NCBI RefSeq assembly: GCF_022664535.1
Contig: NZ_JAKUJY010000001.1
Coordinates: 186,001 to 250,000, forward strand
Source of the DNA: Sphingobium trunci
GTDB taxonomy: Bacteria > Pseudomonadota > Alphaproteobacteria > Sphingomonadales > Sphingomonadaceae
Length of the DNA: 64,000 nt
Direction of reading: 5' to 3'
The position numbers and the translations under genes were made by a program. Below are positions 20,694-28,786 of the stretch, in pieces. The stretch's first letter is position 1. Every line of letters starts with the position of its first letter. The notes under the pieces were generated by a model. It made no database searches and was not told where the DNA came from. It saw only the letters and a list, made by a program, of their open reading frames with translations.

Positions 20694-21185
20694 TCAAACG
20701 GGAAGAGCGGTCGTGAACTTCGTCATCGACAGCGCGAAATGCGAAGCGGCGCCCGATACCGAGGGGTGGCCGAGCAGGGTCATCATCAGGAACCGGTTAT
20801 AATCGGCAACATCGGCAACCACGACCCGCAACAGATAGTCCCACTCGCCGGACATGGAGAAGCATTCGACGATTTCGGGACGGCCATCGACAAATTGCTC
20901 AAAGGCCTTTCTCGCCTCCTGCGCATGGCTGCGCATGCGGATGTTGCAAAGGACGTTGACGCCGCGACCCAGCTTTTCAGGATCCACCAGGCGTACCGTC
21001 CCGGCAAATATACCCGCGCTCTCCAGTGCCTTGATCCGGCGCCAGCAGGAGGCGCTGGACGCCCCAACCCGTTCCGCCAGATCGGCATGGCTGAGGGTTG
21101 CGTCCTGCTGCAAGGCCGCAATGATCTTGCGATCTATGGCATCGATTTGTCGATCCTGTTTCACATAGGCAGCATAGCTCGCCAC
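20694..21185 (-). CDS. Lrp/AsnC family transcriptional regulator
   Basis: Leucine-responsive type regulator of 163 aa. An N-terminal winged helix-turn-helix (DRKIIAALQQDATLSHADLAER and onward, quoted as IDRKIIAALQQDATLS) is followed by the RAM ligand-binding domain with FVDGRPEIVECFSMSGEWD and the family phrase DYLLRVVVADV. The start could be the ATG at 21185 or a GTG seven codons later. It is divergent from the EPS locus start (136 bp to 21322), so a role in EPS control is possible but unproven. Usual ligands are amino acids. Confidence 0.9.
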   Translation of the reverse strand: MASYAAYVKQDRQIDAIDRKIIAALQQDATLSHADLAERVGASSASCWRRIKALESAGIFAGTVRLVDPEKLGRGVNVLCNIRMRSHAQEARKAFEQFVDGRPEIVECFSMSGEWDYLLRVVVADVADYNRFLMMTLLGHPSVSGAASHFALSMTKFTTALPV

Positions 21186-21292
21186 GGCATTTCGTCCAGT
21201 ACCGTTTCATCGCAATGGAAATTCTTGATTCATTGCCAGCCGGGCGACGCGAATTTGCCCTTTACGGTGAAGCGGTATATTCTGGCGCTGGG

Positions 21293-21306
21293 TCGTCGTA
21301 CGACGA
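21293..21306. promoter_or_regulatory. 14-bp perfect palindrome before the first EPS-locus gene
   Basis: TCGTCGTACGACGA is a perfect palindrome 15 bp upstream of the ATG at 21322, in the gap between the divergent Lrp/AsnC gene and the EPS locus. Size and position suit a dimeric repressor site. Its TCGTCG half resembles the repeated EPS motif described elsewhere. Confidence 0.45.
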
Positions 21307-21321
21307 TGGGGGGCTACGTGA

Positions 21322-21552
21322 ATGATCGACCTTTCTCCTCAACCCCGTGACAAGGGATCTGGCCCGGCGCCATCCACGACGCCGCACCACGATCCGCTGC
21401 CGGGACAGACGGGAAGCCAGGAAAAAACAAGGTCCTGGTGGTATTTTTCCCACGAGCATGCAGAGCTCGCCGTGCAGCGGTTTTCGCGTTGGGCCGGACC
21501 TGCGGTTCTGCTGATGACGCTCCTGCTGCTGGGTTTATGGTTAATATATTGA
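21322..21552 (+). CDS. small tail-anchored membrane protein at the head of the EPS locus
   Basis: Predicted protein of 76 aa: a polar, proline-rich N-terminal half followed by one C-terminal membrane helix (about residues 54-75) ending in LWLIY. A GGGGG ribosome site lies upstream of the ATG. The sequence AELAVQRFSRWAG just before the helix recurs as AESGVQLLSRWAG in the 68-aa protein at 23475, so the two flank the initiating transferase gene as paralogues. I do not recognise a family. Topology suggests a cytoplasmic N-terminus. Confidence 0.7.
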   Translation: MIDLSPQPRDKGSGPAPSTTPHHDPLPGQTGSQEKTRSWWYFSHEHAELAVQRFSRWAGPAVLLMTLLLLGLWLIY

Positions 21553-21627
21553 TCCGCTTTACGATTCGGAAAAATCGCGTCGCCCGACGACGATGATTCA
21601 CCGCAATGCGGCAATATCCTGACACAA

Positions 21628-21638
21628 TTCGTCGCAAA
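21628..21638 (+). promoter_or_regulatory. TTCGTCGCAAA motif upstream of the initiating transferase
   Basis: An 11-bp sequence in the 280-bp gap before the gene at 21833. Close variants occur in the other intergenic regions of the EPS locus (23301-23390, 23758, 40545, 41975). A weaker variant, TCGTCGGAAA, lies at 21671. Candidate operator; the protein that would bind is unknown. Confidence 0.4.
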
Positions 21639-21832
21639 TAGAGGGCGGAACGTCTATTAAGACGAACGGATCGTCGGAAAAGCGGGGCCAAGCGTCCCAG
21701 CACCGATTGTCAGCCCCGATCATTTATGCCCTGCTGCTCCGCAACAAAATCATAACGCAGCGGATGTCTGATGCTTACCCACTGCCTCCCGGCGGTGGTC
21801 GGTTTGACGTCATGACACAAAAAGGGTTGCAG

Positions 21833-23224
21833 ATGTCGAAAATTGATCTGGCGATAACAGGAGTCCCCAGTCGCCAGCCCGCCGCAGCCGCAGGCCAGCG
21901 AAATGCCAGGCTGTGGCTTTGCCTGCTTCTGCTGGTCGCCGACATGGCGGCGCTGGCCACCGGCTTCGGGCTGGGGTTTCGCGCGGCCGGCTTGGCGTGG
22001 ATATGGGACGGGCAATGGCAGGCTCTGGCGGGCGGCATGATCGTTTATGCCGTGCTCGCCTTTCACAACCAGGCCTACAATCCCAATTGCCTGACGCACA
22101 TGACCCAGTCCTGCCGCAGCGCGACCATGGCCTTTGCCGGGACGCTGCTGATCTTCCTGCTGGTCTTCTTCTCGCTGAAGGCGACGGCGGAATTGTCACG
22201 GTTGGGGGTGTCGGCGGGAATATTGTGCGCCGGGACGCTGCTCGTGCTCCAACGCCTATTGATCGTGCACACGGTGAAGCGGAATTTCGCCGATGGATTG
22301 TTCGCGCAACTCTTGATCATCGACGATGGCGAAATCCCGGAGGACGTCAGCGACATGGTAATGGTCGAGGCGGGTGCCGTCGGTCTCAGGGCCGATCTGG
22401 ACGATCCCTATATGCTGCACCGGCTGGGAACGATGCTGCGCGACTTCGACCGCGTCGTGATCTCTTGTCCAGCGGAGCGCAAGGCGGACTGGGCGCAGAT
22501 GCTGAAGGGCGGCAACATATTGGGCGAGATCATCGTGCCGGAGCTTGACCCGATGGCGCCGCTGGCTGTGCAGGCCTATCGCGGAACGCCGACGCTGGTG
22601 GTGTCGCGCGGCCCGCTCAATCTGGCCGACCGCGCCAAGAAGCGGCTGCTGGACATTGCGCTGACGGTGCCGGTGCTGATCATCCTGTCGCCGCTGATGG
22701 CGGTGATCGCCATACTCATAAAGCTGGACTCGCCGGGACCTGTCTTCTTCAAGCAGGAGCGGATCGGGCGTGGCAACATGCTGTTCCATATCCTGAAGTT
22801 CCGCAGCATGAAGGTGGAACAGTGTGACGCTGCTGGCGCCACCTCCACCCAGCGTGACGATAACCGCATCACGCGGATCGGCGCCTTTATCCGCAAGACC
22901 AGCATTGATGAACTGCCGCAACTCATCAACGTATTGCTGGGAGAGATGAGCCTGGTGGGCCCCCGCCCCCATGCGCTGGGTTCGACCGCGGAGGAGCAGC
23001 TCTTCTGGCAGGTCGACCGGCAATATTGGCATCGCCATGCGCTGAAGCCCGGCATCACCGGCCTTGCCCAGATCCGGGGTTTCCGAGGCGCCACCGAAAC
23101 CCGGCGCGACATATTGAACCGCGTCGAAGCAGATCTGGAATATCTGCACGGTTGGAGCCTGACGCGGGATATCGCCATCCTCTTCGGCACGCTCAACGTG
23201 CTGGTCCACAAGAACGCCTATTGA
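21833..23224 (+). CDS. initiating polyprenyl-phosphate sugar-1-phosphate transferase (EPS)
   Basis: Transfers the first sugar phosphate of the EPS repeat to undecaprenyl phosphate; 463 aa. Several N-terminal membrane helices, a central CoA-binding-like domain (about 150-260), then the catalytic WbaP/PssY-type domain: KRLLDIALTVPV, DSPGPVFFKQERIGRG, LKFRSMK, and DELPQLINVLLGEMSLVGPRP. The ATG at 21833 has AAGGG 6 nt upstream and gives the usual size for GelB/SpsB-like enzymes; upstream in-frame ATGs lack good sites. Glucose-1-P or galactose-1-P is the likely substrate; which one cannot be read from sequence. Confidence 0.93.
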   Translation: MSKIDLAITGVPSRQPAAAAGQRNARLWLCLLLLVADMAALATGFGLGFRAAGLAWIWDGQWQALAGGMIVYAVLAFHNQAYNPNCLTHMTQSCRSATMAFAGTLLIFLLVFFSLKATAELSRLGVSAGILCAGTLLVLQRLLIVHTVKRNFADGLFAQLLIIDDGEIPEDVSDMVMVEAGAVGLRADLDDPYMLHRLGTMLRDFDRVVISCPAERKADWAQMLKGGNILGEIIVPELDPMAPLAVQAYRGTPTLVVSRGPLNLADRAKKRLLDIALTVPVLIILSPLMAVIAILIKLDSPGPVFFKQERIGRGNMLFHILKFRSMKVEQCDAAGATSTQRDDNRITRIGAFIRKTSIDELPQLINVLLGEMSLVGPRPHALGSTAEEQLFWQVDRQYWHRHALKPGITGLAQIRGFRGATETRRDILNRVEADLEYLHGWSLTRDIAILFGTLNVLVHKNAY

Positions 23225-23300
23225 CGCCGACTCGGAGGAGGTCGCCACGACGCGGGGAGGCAAAAAAGGTTCCGGAAAAATGTTTCGGATCAGGAATTTA

Positions 23301-23390
23301 TGCGATGAAGTGTTGCCAACTACGGTTCGTCGCACGAAAATCCTATCACAGATCAAGATTTCCCGCGCCGCTGTCGTCATATGCGACGAA
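23301..23390. promoter_or_regulatory. cluster of three TTCRTCGCA motifs
   Basis: TGCGATGAA at 23301-23309, TTCGTCGCA at 23326-23334 and TGCGACGAA at 23382-23390 are three copies, in both orientations, of one 9-bp motif in the 250-bp gap between the initiating transferase and the small membrane protein at 23475. They would suit a regulator that controls the downstream EPS operon. Confidence 0.45.
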
Positions 23391-23474
23391 ATGATGTCAC
23401 TTCTCGCCCGCTCCCAACTTTTTGTTAACCGCGAAATCGGATATTAACGCCATCAGCAAGCGAGCGGCGGGAAT

Positions 23475-23681
23475 ATGGACGTGGCGGAAGATTTTGCAGG
23501 CGTTGCGGTAGTACAGGCTTCATTGGTCGACACGGCGGAGATCCGCCGGGATGTGTCGGTTCATGCCAACCCCATGACTTTCGCGGATCGCGCGGAAAGT
23601 GGCGTGCAGCTGCTCTCGCGCTGGGCCGGAATATTGGCTTTCGTCGGGGCGGTGGCGGCGATTGCCTATCTGATCTTTTGA
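23475..23681 (+). CDS. small tail-anchored membrane protein (paralogue of the 21322 gene)
   Basis: Predicted protein of 68 aa with a soluble N-terminal half and one C-terminal membrane helix (about 46-67) ending in IAYLIF. Its pre-helix motif AESGVQLLSRWAG matches AELAVQRFSRWAG in the 76-aa protein at 21322. A GGCGGGAAT purine-rich stretch precedes the ATG. It lies between the initiating transferase and the export genes, in the same direction. Function unknown; conservation of the motif in two separate genes argues that both are real. Confidence 0.68.
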   Translation: MDVAEDFAGVAVVQASLVDTAEIRRDVSVHANPMTFADRAESGVQLLSRWAGILAFVGAVAAIAYLIF

Positions 23682-23757
23682 TCAGAATCGCGACTTAACA
23701 AGCTTTCTCCCAGATTAACAGATTTCAGGGTGCGCCGGATGGTTCCGTCGCGCCCTG

Positions 23758-23768
23758 TTTGCGATGAA
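23758..23768 (-). promoter_or_regulatory. TTCATCGCAAA motif upstream of the outer-membrane barrel gene
   Basis: Plus strand TTTGCGATGAA, the reverse complement of TTCATCGCAAA, one base different from the copy at 21628. It lies 60 bp before the outer-membrane protein gene. Candidate operator. Confidence 0.4.
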
Positions 23769-23827
23769 CCGAGACGTTGCTTTGCTGCGATAAACTGCAT
23801 TTCGGCCAGTGTGTTTTACCTGGAAAC

Positions 23828-25165
23828 ATGTCTAGCATGCCCAGATTGCTGCAATGCAATAAAGGGTCGCTAAGTTTGAATAGAGATAATAATTCCCATT
23901 TGGGGAGCGGTATTCGCTCGCCCTTCAGACCAGAAACTCTTTTGTCGCAATCCGCCAGGGCCATTGCGTTAAGTGGTGTTGCAATGCTGGCGACGATGCC
24001 TTCCGTCGTTCACGCCCAGGATGATGACAGTCAAACGGAACGGAAACAGCAGAAGGTCTATGACCCGGCGGAGGAAAAAAGGCTCAGGGATTATGGCCTG
24101 CACCTGACTGCGGGTCTCGATCTGCTCTATGACGATAACGTCTATCGCGTGGATGACCGGATAGAGAAACCGACGAGCGACCTCATCGTCACCCCCTCAC
24201 TGGAGGCGACCTTCGGCAAGCCGATCGGCCGTCACGATATATTGCTGCGCGGAAAGGTCGGGTACGACCGGTTCGTCTCCCAAACCCAGCGCAGCAAATT
24301 GCGGATCGATACGGAGGCGAAGGCGAATATTCGCTTCGGCGCGACCTGCCTTGTGACGCCGCACGCCTCCTATCGCCAGCAGCGCGCCGATTATGGCGAC
24401 CTCAATTCAGCGACGGAAAATCTCCAGAAATTCTCCACCGCAGGCGCGGATTTCACATGCGAGCGGCCGGGGCTCTTCCCCGTGGCCAGCTACAGCCACG
24501 ACACCACACGGAACGCAAGCCAGTTCGACTATGCCGATCAGACCAGCGACACCTTCATGGGCGGCATCGGCTATGCCATGCCCAGCCTGGGCACGCTGAC
24601 CGCTTATTATGAGCGGGTGAACAGCACGCGCGACACGCTGGGGATCGAGAACCGGATCAACAGCTACGGCCTGCGCTTCCAGCGATCAGTGTCGCCGCTG
24701 ACGCAGATCGATGCCGATGTGCGCTGGCTGAACGTGAACAGCGATAGCGCGGCCGTCGGCGGCTATGATGGCCTGGGCTGGAACGTGAAGCTGTCGACAA
24801 CCGCGATTCCGCGCCTGAAGCTGACCGGGGAGACGGAACGCGCAATCATCAACGACAGCCTGATAGCCAGCGGCTTCGCCATTGAAAGCCGCTACCGCGT
24901 CGGCGGAGAGTTTTCGATTTCGGAACTGACATCGGCCGGCCTGTATGTCGAATGGGACCGGCGTAAATTCCGGCAGGATGCGGCACTTCGTCCCTATTCG
25001 ATCACTGCTGATCGCAATCGTCGCTTTGGCGGCATATTGACCAGGAAACTTTCCGATCGTTTCGACATTACGCTCGACGCCCAGCACTATACCCGCAGAA
25101 CTGACACCAGTGTTTCCAACTATAGCGGAACGCAAGTGACGCTGGGAGCCGCTCTGCGCTTTTAA
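23828..25165 (+). CDS. outer-membrane beta-barrel protein of the EPS locus (BBP2/EpsL-like)
   Basis: Predicted outer-membrane barrel of about 445 aa. The signal sequence is ARAIALSGVAMLATMPSVVHA-like (hydrophobic run ending VHA before QDDDSQ), preceded by a long N-region. The mature part opens LRDYGLHLTAGLDLLYDDNVYR, typical of the BBP2_2 barrel family seen in EPS/PEP-CTERM loci, and ends with alternating strands finishing GAALRF, a terminal aromatic as expected for BAM insertion. Start choice is uncertain: ATG at 23828 has GGAAA nearby, while the frame is open from 23777. Likely helps export or retain the polysaccharide. Confidence 0.82.
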   Translation: MSSMPRLLQCNKGSLSLNRDNNSHLGSGIRSPFRPETLLSQSARAIALSGVAMLATMPSVVHAQDDDSQTERKQQKVYDPAEEKRLRDYGLHLTAGLDLLYDDNVYRVDDRIEKPTSDLIVTPSLEATFGKPIGRHDILLRGKVGYDRFVSQTQRSKLRIDTEAKANIRFGATCLVTPHASYRQQRADYGDLNSATENLQKFSTAGADFTCERPGLFPVASYSHDTTRNASQFDYADQTSDTFMGGIGYAMPSLGTLTAYYERVNSTRDTLGIENRINSYGLRFQRSVSPLTQIDADVRWLNVNSDSAAVGGYDGLGWNVKLSTTAIPRLKLTGETERAIINDSLIASGFAIESRYRVGGEFSISELTSAGLYVEWDRRKFRQDAALRPYSITADRNRRFGGILTRKLSDRFDITLDAQHYTRRTDTSVSNYSGTQVTLGAALRF

Positions 25166-25185
25166 CCTCCAAATATTGGGAGCCA

Positions 25186-26016
25186 ATGGCTGTGAAAGCT
25201 GAAACTCTCCTGAAATCTCTCTTCGCCCTGCTGATCGTGGCAGGAACGGTGCCCGCGACTGCTCAGACGGCGGCCGGAACCGCGGCAGCGACCAGCGCCA
25301 CGTCCCCTGCCCCGCAGGCGGCAAGCGCCGGTTATCAACTCGGCCCCGAGGACGAGGTGAAAATCTCCGTCTTCGGCCAACCGGACCTGTCCACCACGAC
25401 CCGCATCAAGGCAGACGGCACCGTCGTTCTGGCTCTGGTCGGGGCGGTTCCCGCGCAGGGCAAGACCACCGCGCAGCTCGCCAACGATATCGCGGCGGGT
25501 TACGCCAGCGGCGGCTACCTGACCAAGCCGTCGGTCAGTGTCGAGGTGAACACTTATGTCAGCCGCTTCGTGACGGTGCTCGGCAACGTACCGCAGGCGG
25601 GCAACTATCCGCTGGATCGCAACTATACGGTCGCCTCGATGCTCGCCAAGGCGGGCGGGTCGACCAAGGACGGCGCCAATGCCGTCATCCTGACGCCGGC
25701 CGACGGCAGCGGCCCGGTGCGCATCTCGCTGGCCGACATGGCGGCGGGGGCCATGCGGCAGTTGCAGCCGGGCGATACGCTGTTCGTGCCCCCGGCCGAG
25801 AAGGTCTATGTCTATGGCCAGGTCCAGCAACCGGGCGCCTTCTCCTATGTGCCGGGGCAAAGCTTCCGCCAGGCATTGGCGCTCGCGGGCGGCCCGACGC
25901 TGGCAGGTTCAACGAAACGCATAAAAGTCCGCCGGGAGGGGAAGGAAATACAGGCCAATCTGGATGATCCGGTAAAGCCTGAAGATGTCCTCATCATCCG
26001 GGAGAAGCTGTTTTGA
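25186..26016 (+). CDS. Wza-type polysaccharide biosynthesis/export protein
   Basis: Periplasmic/outer-membrane export protein of 276 aa. After a Sec signal peptide (cleavage near PATAQ) and an Ala/Thr-rich spacer comes the polysaccharide export domain (YQLGPEDEVKISVFGQPDLS), then two SLBB-type segments (VTVLGNVPQAGNYPLD and VYVYGQVQQPGAFSYV). The lack of a lipobox cysteine near the mature N-terminus differs from E. coli Wza, so outer-membrane attachment may depend on the neighbouring barrel. It overlaps the start of the ATPase gene if that begins at the TTG. Confidence 0.93.
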   Translation: MAVKAETLLKSLFALLIVAGTVPATAQTAAGTAAATSATSPAPQAASAGYQLGPEDEVKISVFGQPDLSTTTRIKADGTVVLALVGAVPAQGKTTAQLANDIAAGYASGGYLTKPSVSVEVNTYVSRFVTVLGNVPQAGNYPLDRNYTVASMLAKAGGSTKDGANAVILTPADGSGPVRISLADMAAGAMRQLQPGDTLFVPPAEKVYVYGQVQQPGAFSYVPGQSFRQALALAGGPTLAGSTKRIKVRREGKEIQANLDDPVKPEDVLIIREKLF

Positions 26017-27431
26017 CGACCATCGATCAAGGCTTCACGCAACAAAGGTCCGGTATGCTGGACTGGCTGACATCGCTGACGCGCAGCAAAGGCGAGCGCC
26101 GCAGCGACCGGGTCATTCCCGATACCGTGCCACTCCATCTCGACGTGCCCGCGCTGCCGGGATTCAGGCTGGAGGGATCAGACGAGGAGGCGCCGAGGGA
26201 TGGCCCCCGGCCGCTCTCGATGAGCGCCCTGGCCGCGCCGATCAAGCCGATCAGCCTGCGCCGGGACAGCATCTATTCGGCCTTCAACACCGCCCTGCCG
26301 GTGACCGATCGCCACGGGTTGGCGGGCCGCAACAGCGAACTGGAAAAGCTGGTCGAAGCGATCGTCGTCCAGCGCAAACATGCGGTGATCTTCGGCACGC
26401 GGGGATCGGGCAAGACATCCCTTGCCCGCGTATTCGGCGATCTGGCCGATGAGGCGGGATGCGTCGCGCTCTATGCCTCCGCCAGCGGCGAGGCCAATTT
26501 CGACACGCTGTTCCGGCCGTTCCTGACCGAATTGCCGATGAGCGCGGCAGGTCGCGAGCGGGTCGCCAGGATGGCGAACGAACCGCTGGACGTCTCCCGC
26601 CTCTCCGCCCTGCTAGTGGAGGAGGTGCGGGAACGCTCCATCCTGATCCTGGACGAATATGACAGGGTGCAATCGGAAAGTGCGAAGCAGGATGTGGCGA
26701 CGCTGCTCAAGCTGCTGACCGACATTCATTCGCCGGTGCAGATCGTGCTGGTCGGCATCGCAAGCGACATTGACGGGCTGATCGCGGCCCACCCCTCCCT
26801 GCGCCGTCACCTGGCGCCGCAGAGGGTCGCGCCAATCCCCAAGCCCGCGCTCGAACGGCTGCTGCTGTGCTGCGCCGACAATGCCCGCCTGTCCATCGAT
26901 GCCGAGGCGCTGGACGCGCTGTCGGGGGCAGCGATGGGTTCACCCTATCATGCCCGCCTGTTCGGCATGTCGGCGGCGCTGATCACCGAGGCCGCGGGGC
27001 GGGATCGCCTGACCCTGATGGATGTCGAGCAAGGGCTGGTATCGGCGCTCGAAGACTGGAAGGAAATGAGCGGCGCCACTTATGCGCTGTTCCAGCGGAT
27101 ATTGTGGGAGGCGGGTTCCTCCAAGCGGATGATCGCGCTGGCCGCGGTGGTCGCTTCGCAAATGTCGGCCATTTCCCATGACCGGCTGGTTCACACCGGC
27201 CATGAAGTTCTGGGGGGCGGATCGATCATCGAAGGGCAGGCCCGCGATGCCATGGCCCGGCTGCAACCTGCGCTGGTGCCCACGCCCAATGACGAACTCT
27301 GGATGTTTGAAGATACGCTGGGACCGCAATTCCTTTTGCTGATGGCGAAGCAGCCGGCGCCGAGCGCGCCGCCCGCCCCGACCCCGGCCGAGGAAATGCG
27401 TGCCCTTCTCCGCGGAGTGGACGGGCTATGA
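26013..27431 (+). CDS. AAA-type ATPase encoded in the EPS operon
   Basis: P-loop ATPase of up to 472 aa. Residues 1-95 are low-complexity and proline-rich. The ATPase core resembles Orc/Cdc6-STAND-like AAA_16 proteins: LAGRNSELEKL, Walker A GTRGSGKT at 128-135, Walker B ILILDEYDRV with D214-E215, then a sensor-like VLVGIAS and a helical C-terminal domain ending in a Pro/Ala linker. No membrane segment. The TTG at 26013 overlaps the upstream stop; ATG at 26055 is an alternative. PEP-CTERM/exosortase EPS loci also carry an ATPase at this place, but of a different ExeA-like sequence type. Confidence 0.85.
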   Translation: MTTIDQGFTQQRSGMLDWLTSLTRSKGERRSDRVIPDTVPLHLDVPALPGFRLEGSDEEAPRDGPRPLSMSALAAPIKPISLRRDSIYSAFNTALPVTDRHGLAGRNSELEKLVEAIVVQRKHAVIFGTRGSGKTSLARVFGDLADEAGCVALYASASGEANFDTLFRPFLTELPMSAAGRERVARMANEPLDVSRLSALLVEEVRERSILILDEYDRVQSESAKQDVATLLKLLTDIHSPVQIVLVGIASDIDGLIAAHPSLRRHLAPQRVAPIPKPALERLLLCCADNARLSIDAEALDALSGAAMGSPYHARLFGMSAALITEAAGRDRLTLMDVEQGLVSALEDWKEMSGATYALFQRILWEAGSSKRMIALAAVVASQMSAISHDRLVHTGHEVLGGGSIIEGQARDAMARLQPALVPTPNDELWMFEDTLGPQFLLLMAKQPAPSAPPAPTPAEEMRALLRGVDGL

Positions 27432-28786
27432 TCATGAACCCAATTGATTTGCTGGCGGCGCTTCAGGCCCGCTGGCGCACGGCGGCGATGATCGGCGGCA
27501 TCATGTTCCTGCTGGTCGCGATCGCCACTTTCGTTCAACCGCGCAAATACCAGGGCACGGCTTCCCTGCTGCTGGACATGTCGCAGACGGACCCGACCAG
27601 CACGGATAATGCCCAGGGCGCAAAGCCCGACACCGATGCGATCATGGGAACCCAGATCGACATCATCAACAGCGCCAAGGTCGTCAATGCGGTCGCCAAG
27701 GAAGCCGGTATCGTCGATGCCCAGCCCAGCGACCTTCCCGCCGATGCCAGATTGCAGCAGGCGGCAACGCTGGTGACAAAGAACATGACCGTCACGACCG
27801 GGCGCCAGAGCAACGTCCTGCAGATCCAGTATATGGACCCCGATCCGCAGATGGCGGCGAAGGTGGCCAATCTGATCGCCACCACCTACATGCGCGAACA
27901 GGCCTCGTTGCGGGCTTCTCCCGAACGCGGCACCGCCAAATGGTTCGATCAGCAGACCGCCGAGGTGCGCCGCCGTTACGAACTCGCGCAAAGACGCCTG
28001 TCCGATTTCCAGCGCGCGCATGACATCATCGGCATCAACCGCATGGACCTTGAGGCCGAAAAGCTGAAGAACATGTCCCTTCAGCTCACGCAGGCCCAGG
28101 CCGATGCGGCTGCCGCCCGGTCCAAGGCGGGAGCGGGCAGCGTGTCCGACATCGAGGGATCGCTGATCGTCCAGAATCTGCAACAGCAGGTGGCGACGCA
28201 GGCCGGAACGGTATCCGAACTGCAAAAGACGCTCGGTCCCAATCATCCGACCATGGCGGCGGCCACCGCCCAGCTCGCGGAACTCCAGGCAAAGCTGGCC
28301 GCGGCACGCGCCAACCAGGCACGGGCAGTGAGTGCCAACAGCGTGGCGGCCACCCGCCGCGAAGGCGACCTCAAGTCCAACATGGCAGGCCAGGAGGATC
28401 GCATGATCCGCATGTCCGGCGTGCAGGACCAGCTGATGGTGCTCCAGCGCGACGTCGATGCGGCGCGGCAAACCTATGACACGGTGCGCCAGCGCTTCAA
28501 CGAGGCGGCGCTCAAGAGCCAGATCTCGCAGCCCAATGCCAGCCCGCTGGACGAAGCGACCGTGCCGCTGCTGCCCGCCAAGCCGAACATCATGCTTTGG
28601 CTGATCGGCGGCATCGCGCTGGGCCTGATCGGCGGTACAGCCGCCGTGATCCTCATGGAGATCATCCATCCCCGCGTTCGCTCGGCCGCCGGCGTGGCCC
28701 GCGCGACCGAAGTCGAAGTCATTACCGAATTAATGCCTGTCCCCGCTCGTGGAGGCTGGTTCTTCAAACAGCAGGAGGCTGCATGA
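27428..28786 (+). CDS. Wzz/GumC-type chain-length determinant (co-polymerase) without kinase domain
   Basis: Inner-membrane polysaccharide co-polymerase of 452 aa. An N-terminal helix (about 18-38) and C-terminal helix (about 393-415) bracket a large periplasmic domain with a long coiled-coil central region rich in Ala, Gln and Lys. The PQPNASPLDEA-like proline motif appears as SQPNASPLDEATVPLLPAKP before the second helix. It stops soon after that helix, so the BY-kinase partner is a separate gene. The start overlaps the ATPase stop (ATGA); ATG two codons on is an alternative. Confidence 0.92.
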   Translation: MIMNPIDLLAALQARWRTAAMIGGIMFLLVAIATFVQPRKYQGTASLLLDMSQTDPTSTDNAQGAKPDTDAIMGTQIDIINSAKVVNAVAKEAGIVDAQPSDLPADARLQQAATLVTKNMTVTTGRQSNVLQIQYMDPDPQMAAKVANLIATTYMREQASLRASPERGTAKWFDQQTAEVRRRYELAQRRLSDFQRAHDIIGINRMDLEAEKLKNMSLQLTQAQADAAAARSKAGAGSVSDIEGSLIVQNLQQQVATQAGTVSELQKTLGPNHPTMAAATAQLAELQAKLAAARANQARAVSANSVAATRREGDLKSNMAGQEDRMIRMSGVQDQLMVLQRDVDAARQTYDTVRQRFNEAALKSQISQPNASPLDEATVPLLPAKPNIMLWLIGGIALGLIGGTAAVILMEIIHPRVRSAAGVARATEVEVITELMPVPARGGWFFKQQEAA

